A stretch of 64,000 nt of DNA from NCBI GenBank assembly GCA_047967505.1, contig CM106541.1. The stretch is one strand, 5' to 3'. Shown here in pieces: positions 56,866 to 64,000 of this stretch. Both the position numbers and the translations under genes were made by a program. How positions within the stretch are numbered: position 1 is the stretch's first letter; every line of letters starts with the position of its first letter. Source of the stretch: Dipteris shenzhenensis (lineage: Eukaryota; Polypodiophyta; Polypodiopsida; Gleicheniales). The notes beneath the pieces are model-generated. The model ran no database searches. It saw only the letters and a program-made list of their open reading frames with translations, and was not told where the DNA came from.

Positions 56866-59800
56866 CTCCCCCTCGAGCTCAATCCCAATTCTTGCACACC
56901 AAGCAGGTCTCTGAACTTGCGCAGCTTCTCTGTGCCCAATGCCATCATGAATATGTCAGCTACCTGATCCTCTGTGCTGACATAAACTAGATCAATAAGA
57001 CCTAGTAAAACCTTCTCCCACACATAGTGATAATGCACCTCAATGTGCTTTGTTCTAGCATGATAGACTGGGTTATTTGCCAAGTGTATACTGCTCATGT
57101 TGTCACAATAAATGACAACTAGCCCATCTGTATATTGATGCATATCATAGAGTAGCTTATACAACCAAGCTACCTCACATGCAGCCATTGCTGCACCCCT
57201 GTACTCAGCCTCTATGCTTGACAAGGCAACTGTAGGTTATTTCTTGCTGCTCCAAGTGACTGCAGCACTCCCAAAAGAGAATACTTATCCACTGGTAGAT
57301 CGTCTATCAGAAATACTACCAGCCCAATCAACATCAGTGTATCCATGCACTGTATCTGAACCCCAGCCTCATAAATTATTCCATACTGCAATGTGGACTT
57401 CACATACCTGAGTATGCGTCTAGCCACATCCAAATGCGGTTTCCTTGGAGCCTGCATAAACTGACTTACCAATCCAACAGCATAGCTTAAATCTGGCCTG
57501 GTAATAGTCATATAAATCAAAATTCCTACTATGCGTCTGTACATAGTAGGGTCTTACAGAAGCTCACCTGCATCTGTGCTGAGCTTCACATTTTGCTCCA
57601 AAGGAACTGAAATAGGCTTACATTTGGATAGCATGTCCAATCCATACTGTCTCTGCAAGAGTTGTATCCCACTTGGTGATCTAATCACCTTAATGCCCAA
57701 GAAATAACGTAGCTCTCCCAAATCCTTCATCTCAAACTTTTGCTTCAATAGCATTTTCACATGAAGGATGTCTTCATCACTATCACCTGTGATGATCAAA
57801 TCATCAACATAAATGACAAGCAGCATAATACCTTTCTCTGTGTTTCTCACATAAAGTGAGAAATCTGCCTTGGAAATCTAAAAGCCAATAGTAACAAGAT
57901 ACTGTCCTATCTTGTCAGACCATGCTCTAGGTGCTTGCTTCAAGCCATACAAGGCTTTCTTCAACCTACAAACAAACTCAGGATGAATAGCGTGCACATA
58001 ACCTGGTGGCTGCTCCATATAGACTTCTTCTTGCAAATCACCATGCAAGAAGGCATTCCTTACATCCATCTGATGTAAAGACCATCCTTTCGATGCAGCC
58101 ATTGCAATGACTACTCTTACGGTTGCCATCCTTGCAACTGGACTAAATGTTTCTTCATAATCAATGCCATATGTCTGTGCATACCCCTTGACAACTAATC
58201 TTGCCTTGTATTTGCTCACAGAACCATCTGCATTGTGCTTAACCTTATAAACCCATTTATAGCAAATTGCATTCTTGTCTTTAGGCAAAGGCAACAATTC
58301 CCATGTTGCATTTGCATCCAAGGCATCCATTTCTTCATCCATGGCTTTCTCCCATTTTTCTTTTCCCATGGCTTGCTCAAAAGAAATGGGTTCTGGTTCC
58401 TGAATCACTTTGACCGTATAGGCATAGTGAATGGCTATAAATCCATCATATTTCAGCCTATCCACAGGATACCTAGCTCTGGTAGACCTGCGCAAAATAG
58501 GCTCACTTCCAAGTGCTCTCAAAACATCCCTGGTCTTCCTTACTCCATGTGTAACAATAGAAGGAATACCCAACTCATCATCAATGCTCTGTTCTGAGCC
58601 ACTGGATTCACCATCCACATAAGAGTGACCTGCATTCACATTAAACATGGGCTGATCTACCTTCTCTTTTCCTTTTCGTGATACCTACATACCACTCTCT
58701 GCATAGCTTTGAGGAGATTCTCCTGATCTCAATCTGCCTATCCATGGCGAATTATGTGAACCACTGCTAGAGGACACTCCAGGTCCACTAATATTGTGAT
58801 TGCTGCTGTGAATTCTGTGCAGCATTACCATTTTGTGCATCTACATCATCAATCACATTTACTGGTTTATACCAGTTGCTCATCTCATCAAAAACATCTC
58901 TGCTCACTGTAAACTTACGAGTAGAAGGGTTATAGCATCTATACCCTTTCTGCTGCAGAGAATAACCAATAAAGATGCACTTCTCAGCTTTTGGATCCAA
59001 CTTGGACCTCAATTCATCTGGCACATGAACATAGGCTATGCAACCAAAAATTTTCAAATGAGAAATATCTGGTTTCCTACCAGTATACATCTCCTCTGGT
59101 GTCATGCCATGTATTGCTGCTGTGGGAGTCCTATTCATTATGTAAACTACTGTAGCAATTGCTTCAACCCAATAAAAATCTGGCAGGTCTTTTTCATTGA
59201 GCATGGCACGAGATACCTCTCCAATATGCCTGTTTTTCCTTTCTGCAAGTCCATTTTGCTGTGGAGTATGACTGCATGAATATTGTTGCTTTATGCCATG
59301 CTCCTGCAGGAACCTTGCAAATTCATTTGAGAGGTACTCTCCCCCTCCATCTGACCTTAGGCATTTTATTTGTAGGCCTGTTTCTTTTTAAACCATAGCT
59401 TTAAAAGCTTTGAAGTGCCCAAACACTTCACTTTTCTTTTTCATAAAATACACCCAAACTTTTCTGCTGTAGTCATAATAAAAGTGACAAAGTAATGACA
59501 TCCTCCAATAGATGCAGCTTTAGTAGTCCACACATCAGAGTGGATTAATCCCAATGGCTTCTTACTCTCTTGAACATGCCTAGGAAATGGTTTCCTTGCC
59601 TGTTTTCCAAATTGACAGGCTTCACACACCTTATGCATTTCTGCAACCTTGAATTTAGGAAATCCTGCAACAATATTTTGGGCTTGCATTGATTTAAGTC
59701 GTTGTACATTAACATGACCAATGCGTTTATGCCAGATATCAATATCTGCAACTATACCGGTCCCATGTGCAAACATTGCTGCACTCAATTCAGGCATGTC

Positions 59801-61179
59801 CCAATCCAACGTAAACATCCTGCCCTTCTTCTTTCCTTTTGCTATCAAGCGACCATTATTCTTCATATCCTCAACAAAGCATCCATGAGGATTAAATCTG
59901 ACCTGCAAGCCCTGCTCAACCATTTGACCAACAGAAACCAGGTTCTTGGTGATATTCGGGACATGAAATACATTAGACAGGTATTTCTTTTTCCCATCTT
60001 GCATAGACAAAGGAATTTTACCAATCTGCACAATAGGATGTGCAGTATCATCACCAGTCTCCACAAATCCTAGTCTTTCCATTTCCCTTGCATCCTGCAT
60101 CCATTCTGCATGACCTGTCATGTGGTTTGATGCACCTGAGTCAACATACCACACATCATTAGTTTCTTCTGCACTTGTCACAGAATTGGTCATATGCTGC
60201 ACCATAAACAAATGCTCATTTCTGTCATCACCCTGTCTACTAGATGATGCATAATTGCCTTGCTGCAATTTTCCATTCATAATGTCATTCTGCTTTTTGT
60301 AGCAGTCTTTAGCCATATGCCCCATTTTACCACAGTAGTAGCATTCAACATTGCTGTTTGCATTTTGGCCTCTCTGCCATCCACCACGACCTCTTTGGCT
60401 CCCCCTTCCTCTAGAGTTACCACGTCCTCTTGCATAGGACTGGTTTTCTTGAGTTTGCTACATATTTTGATTTCTACCATGGCCTCCAGATCAGCCTCCT
60501 CCACCTCTGCCTCTACCTCTTCCAACATTTGAGTAGAAGACAGTTTCTTTTGAAGTTCCTCCTGAAGAAGATGCACCACCATTTCTCTGCTCTTCAGAAA
60601 TTAGAAGAGCAATCAACTAAGAATCAACTCCTCAAAATCAAGAAATTTTTCACGGACGGCAATGGATGTCCAAAACTGTGCATAATCCTTTCCTAGACCA
60701 TTCAAGGTCACAGAAACTAAATCGTCATCATCCACTGGCGACCCAATGGAAGCAAGTGCATCTGCAATTTTCTTCACCTTCATGTGGTAGTCATTGATGC
60801 TCATATTTTCTCTCTGCACATTGTGCAGCTCCTGCTTGAGCTGCATTTTCGTGGTCTGTGTATTTGTGCTGTACATTTTTGCCAAAGTATCCCACGCCAC
60901 CTTTGGCGTACTTGCATCCTGAATATGCACAATCATAGAACCTGAAATACTGATAGACAGCCAGTACATAACTTTTCTGGCTCTCTCATGCCATCCTTTA
61001 AATGCTTGCATTTCCTGTTGATTGGGAACATTAGGAAGAACTGGTTCTTCTTCATTTCCTATAATGAACTCCCAGTAGCCTTTTCCCATAAGGAAATTCG
61101 TCATTCTAAACTTCCATGCTTAGAAGTTGTTCTTGTCAAGCTTTTCAGTGACAACCTATGAAAGAGAATCACACGCCAT
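56826..61179 (-). pseudogene. Copia B gag-pol polyprotein (nearly intact)
   Basis: Start ATG 61179. Gag is at 61104-60613 (MTNFLMGKGYW, WDTLAKMYSTN, LKQELHNVQRENMSINDYHM). The Arg/Gly-poor linker changes frame around 60580-60280, and a zinc knuckle CYYCGKMGHMAKDC is at about 60305-60350. The open frame 60325-59441 holds the protease (WYVDSGASNHMTG) and the integrase HHCC finger (WHKRIGHVNV ... CEACQFGKQ). After a break, integrase continues to 58788. Reverse transcriptase is at 58648-57878 ([49 protein letters not shown]), with YVDD at 57800-57811. RNase H ends at 56826 after SSIEAEYRGAAMAACEV. Breaks: TAG before ISKADFSLYV (57877-57879), TAA in the N-terminal NNF/AWKF part, TAA near 57239, and a few frameshifts. 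Catalytic residues seen are intact. Confidence 0.92.
56866..56880 (-). promoter_or_regulatory. Copia B polypurine tract
   Basis: ctccccctcgagctc next to the LTR; GAGCTCGAGGGGGAG in element sense. Confidence 0.85.
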
Positions 61180-61691
61180 TACAGAACATTGCAAAATATT
61201 CTGTCACCGCAAAAAACACAGCTTTTGCCTCACAAGGGCAAATCTACAAAACTGACAAAAGTGGTTTTTGACCACACAGTCACTTCCTAGTGACGATTTT
61301 ACATCAACAAGCAATAAGGATGATTCTACAACTCCCAATATCTCTGCACACAGGCATACGATGCAATTTTTATGGCAACTTTTCACCGACCTGCAGAACA
61401 GTGGTCGCACAGCAAAGACAGGGCTTTTTTCTGAGTGCTTGCAGAGAACTTTCGCCTCCAAAACGGGCCCCGAAATGGCCTCGAATCAGAAAAATAAAGT
61501 CGCCTGTAGCATATACTGTCCTCTCACCACACCGCGAAGGGTGTCTCAATCTGAGACAGTACACTCTTGCACTTCCGGCTGTGCTACCTATAGAGATTTG
61601 CTCCCAAACTCGAAAAAGGAAAGCAACACTGGTCCTCTTACCAAGACACTGCGAACTTGCTTTGCTTTCTTGAGCTCCTTACCATGAACAA

Positions 61692-61704
61692 GGCTCTGAT
61701 ACCA
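61692..61704 (-). promoter_or_regulatory. Copia B primer-binding site
   Basis: ggctctgatacca abuts the 5' LTR; TGGTATCAGAGCC in element sense (initiator Met tRNA). Confidence 0.93.
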
Positions 61705-62058
61705 TGTGAAGATAGTGGGAGAGAGGGAAGGAGTCTCACTTGAGGCTTTCTCACAAGCACAATGGGGGAATACACACAAAGGTGGAGGTTGAAAACAGTT
61801 TTCCTCTTCTTAGTTGTGAAAGCCAAAAGAACTCTTGTACAAAGAAATAGAAGAACCCTATATGTGGGTCTCAAACCAAACTCAACTAACTAAGGTGGCA
61901 TACTAACTGAGCCACGAACTAGTGTAGATAAGGATAGCTGTCATCCAGCTATTATTCATGGGCGGTGTACCAACTGCATCTGTAGCTAACAAGTCAGTGA
62001 CATAAATGCACAACGGTGACCCTGGCATATATTGCGAGTGGAGCTCGATATCTCAACA
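61705..62058 (-). repeat. Copia B 5' LTR
   Basis: 354 bp, ends gatatctcaaca. Has one extra ta (gcatatattgcg) compared with the other LTR. Confidence 0.93.
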
Positions 62059-62059
62059 C

Positions 62060-62690
62060 TGCATACCCACCTTCACTAATTGCTTTTCCATTTCTTTGAT
62101 GCTCAATACTTATTCTTATTCTTTTTTTCAAATAAGCATTCACCACTTCATAGCTTTTGATAGACCATATTTACTATCTCATATGTGTAGTATCTCAATG
62201 AGATGTACAAAAGGATAGACATTACCCTTGTGTTCCCCCCTTTCCCCCCATGTCCAAGTGACTCAAACATTACCTCACCAACCTTGCATGTGAGGTATAC
62301 GTCCACAACATATTGGAAGACTTGTTCACAAAATACAATGTATGTGTAGTCCTTGTATCTTGTAATGATTGTCTCCAAATCTTGGGTGCTTGGCAAAACA
62401 TCGTGGCCACACTTGTCAAGCATTTGTAAAATTGAGCCTACCTTCCCAAGATCTCTCTAGTGGGCCTCTTTCCCTTTGATAGTTTTCTTCTTGCACTCCA
62501 CACAAATCTGCCTTGATTTTAAAAGACATTTTGAAAGGGTTACTTCTTAGGTTGATATTCCTCATTGCTCAACCTCACAACTTCAAATATGTATTTTGAG
62601 ATATTTGCAAATAGACAAATGTGCACTATGAATTTTTCAAAGCTTTGTGTATACTCCACCATTTTAATGCAATGAAAACATTCATGCCCC
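62060..62690 (-). repeat. Tandem unit 1 (coding-like)
   Basis: About 630 bp similar to the next unit (62691-63300), with matching text such as caagtgactcaaacattacct, cttgcatgtgag, ggccacacttgt.aagcatttgtaaa. On the minus strand it reads LPSTQDLETIITRYKDYTYI, then a Val/Tyr-rich part, LTCKVGEVMFESLG. The conservation of this reading between units suggests a true exon that was duplicated. The protein family is unknown to me. Confidence 0.65.
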
Positions 62691-63300
62691 GTACACTAGA
62701 CCTTCACTAGTTGTTGGTCAATTCTTTGAGGTACATTCCTTCAATTTTTTTCACAAAGAAGCACCCACCACATAATAAATTTTGGCAGAGTATTTTCACT
62801 ATCTTATATGTATATTATCTCAATGGCCTCTATGAAATGATAGATGATACCCTTGTCCCCCTCCCCCCCCCCTCCCTTGGCTATGAATTCCAAGTGACTC
62901 AAACATTACCTTTCTAGACTTGCATGTGAGCCACGCGTCCATGACAAATTGAAATATTTCTTCATGAAACATAATGTATGTATAGTCCCTGTATCTAGCA
63001 ATGACTCTCTTTAAATCTTGGGCACTTGGCAGAATATTGTTGGCCACACTTGTTAAGCATTTGTAAATGAGCCTAGCATCCCAAGGTCTCTCTATTTGGC
63101 CTCCTTCCTTTTGACAATTGTGACTGCACCCCACACATATCTCTCTTGATTTTAAGAAACTATATGAAAAGGATGATTTTCTTCTTCTTTTGAAATGGCT
63201 CATTACTCAGTCTCATAGATTCCAATATGTATTTTGAAACATCTACAATTAGACGTGTCTGCTATGAGTCTTGAAAAGCTTTGTGTGTACTCCTAAGATG
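62691..63300 (-). repeat. Tandem unit 2 (coding-like)
   Basis: Second unit. The minus strand has REICVGCSHNCQKEGGQ, then LPSAQDLKRVIARYRDYTYI, WLTCKSRKVMFESLG. Most differences between the units keep or conservatively change the amino acid, although the DNA is only about three-quarters identical by eye. A short C run (ccccctccccccccctccc) sits where the reading leaves the conserved part. Confidence 0.65.
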
Positions 63301-63319
63301 GCAAGCTCCTCTTTCTTGC

Positions 63320-64000
63320 TTCCTTGCATGTATCTTCTTTACGATCAACCTTGAGCATATGCCACAACCTTAAATTACAGATGTCTTAAAATTTTGAAAT
63401 AAAATATAAGTCTCAAGTTCCTACACATAGTTCACAACATACAACTCATTGAAAAAAAAAAAAAACCAATTGATACCATGAGTCCAGTAATCTCAAATCT
63501 TGAGTGCATGTCAAAGCTTAATTTAGAGATGTTTCTACTTCTTGAAAAAAGTCAAAATTTCTTATAGCTCCCGATGTATGCCACACTTGAGTTACAAATG
63601 TTTCTTATTTAAAAAAATGTCAAATCTCTTCCCCTTTACAAGTCCAATCTTTAGCACCACACTGTGATTTAGAGAAGTTTCTATTGAGTTAAAAAAAGAA
63701 AATATCTCAAGCTCCCCTTTATAACTCCACCACATTAAGCATATACCACACCTTGAATCAGAGTTTTTTTTTCTTTGAAGTTCACACTCACAACTAAAAA
63801 TATTAAGTTTGCACTCACAACTACAACCTTGAGTGTACACCGTATCTTGAATTAGACGAGTTTCTTGAAAATAAAAAATATTTAAAAATCTCATAATTCC
63901 CCTCACAACTTCAACCTTTAGTGTATGATACAACTCCAACAGAGAATTTACAATTTTAAAAAACTCACAATCTCAAGTCCCCTCTTAAAACCCCAACTCT
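63320..64000. repeat. Degenerate ~90-bp repeats
   Basis: Six to eight loosely similar pieces, each with cacaactc/caacct, then cttgagtgtatgccacaccttgaa, then tagagatgtttct, then cttgaaaaaa.gtcaaaatctc. Homopolymer A runs vary between copies. No gene seen; the array runs off the window edge. Confidence 0.6.

Larger units (their letters stand above)
56514..62058 (-). mobile_element. Copia B, complete Ty1/copia retrotransposon
   Basis: 5,545 bp, minus strand, close relative of Copia A across its full length. LTRs differ by roughly ten substitutions and a 2-bp indel in ~352 (about 97%), so it inserted later than Copia A. Flanking pentamers are cttca (56509-56513) and ctgca (62059-62063), four of five identical. 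It splits a piece related to the tandem repeat at 62060-63300. The polyprotein has fewer stops than Copia A but is not fully open. Confidence 0.94.

Noticed and set aside
1-64000. CRISPR arrays, bacterial operons, phage or defence systems
   Set aside because: No regularly spaced direct repeats of the right size and no prokaryote-style gene organisation; the elements present are plant transposons.

Overview
The window looks like repeat-filled nuclear DNA from a land plant with a large genome. It is AT-rich. Almost everything recognisable belongs to plant transposable elements: Ty1/copia and Ty3/gypsy LTR retrotransposons and CACTA (En/Spm) DNA transposons. There is no bacterial-style gene packing, and I recognise no intact host gene, rRNA or tRNA gene. 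A gymnosperm or fern-like giant genome is my guess, not a reading.

Layout. About 0.3-15.8 kb is a graveyard of CACTA transposons. It holds TNP2 transposase fragments and a second, Ser/Pro-rich gene of the ORF2 / Transposase_24 type, in both orientations, with a gypsy leader plus gag remnant at 2.0-4.4 kb. Two copies of one short CACTA derivative (7.0-9.5 kb and 13.2-15.8 kb) form an inverted pair. A complete but decayed minus-strand copia element (Copia A) lies at 16.07-21.58 kb. A minus-strand gypsy pol fragment (archaeal-type RNase H plus integrase) lies at 22.9-24.9 kb. From 25.2 to 41 kb an extremely AT-rich, foldback-like block is split by nested insertions: a copia 3' LTR, a copia integrase fragment, gypsy C (27.28-35.68 kb) and an LTR/PBS/leader piece of another gypsy. 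Gypsy C has an inverted piece inside its integrase and a long extra ORF after pol. RNase H and integrase-N of yet another gypsy follow at 41.1-41.9 kb.

From 45.4 to 55.3 kb there is a 3.57-kb direct duplication. Its first copy is interrupted by a young gag-only copia retrotransposon (47.586-50.219 kb) with a perfect 5-bp target duplication, and the second copy preserves the empty site. Copia B (56.51-62.06 kb) is a younger and better preserved relative of Copia A. The last 2 kb hold a twofold diverged tandem repeat with coding-like character and a field of degenerate ~90-bp repeats.

How the parts relate. Copia A, Copia B and the gag-only element share the same priming design (initiator-Met-tRNA PBS, C-rich plus-strand image of the polypurine tract). 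The gag-only element must borrow protease, reverse transcriptase and integrase from elsewhere. Many premature stops are TAG where the sister copy keeps CAG, which fits long-term cytosine-methylation decay of silenced transposons. All calls come from reading motifs by eye; no database search was possible.
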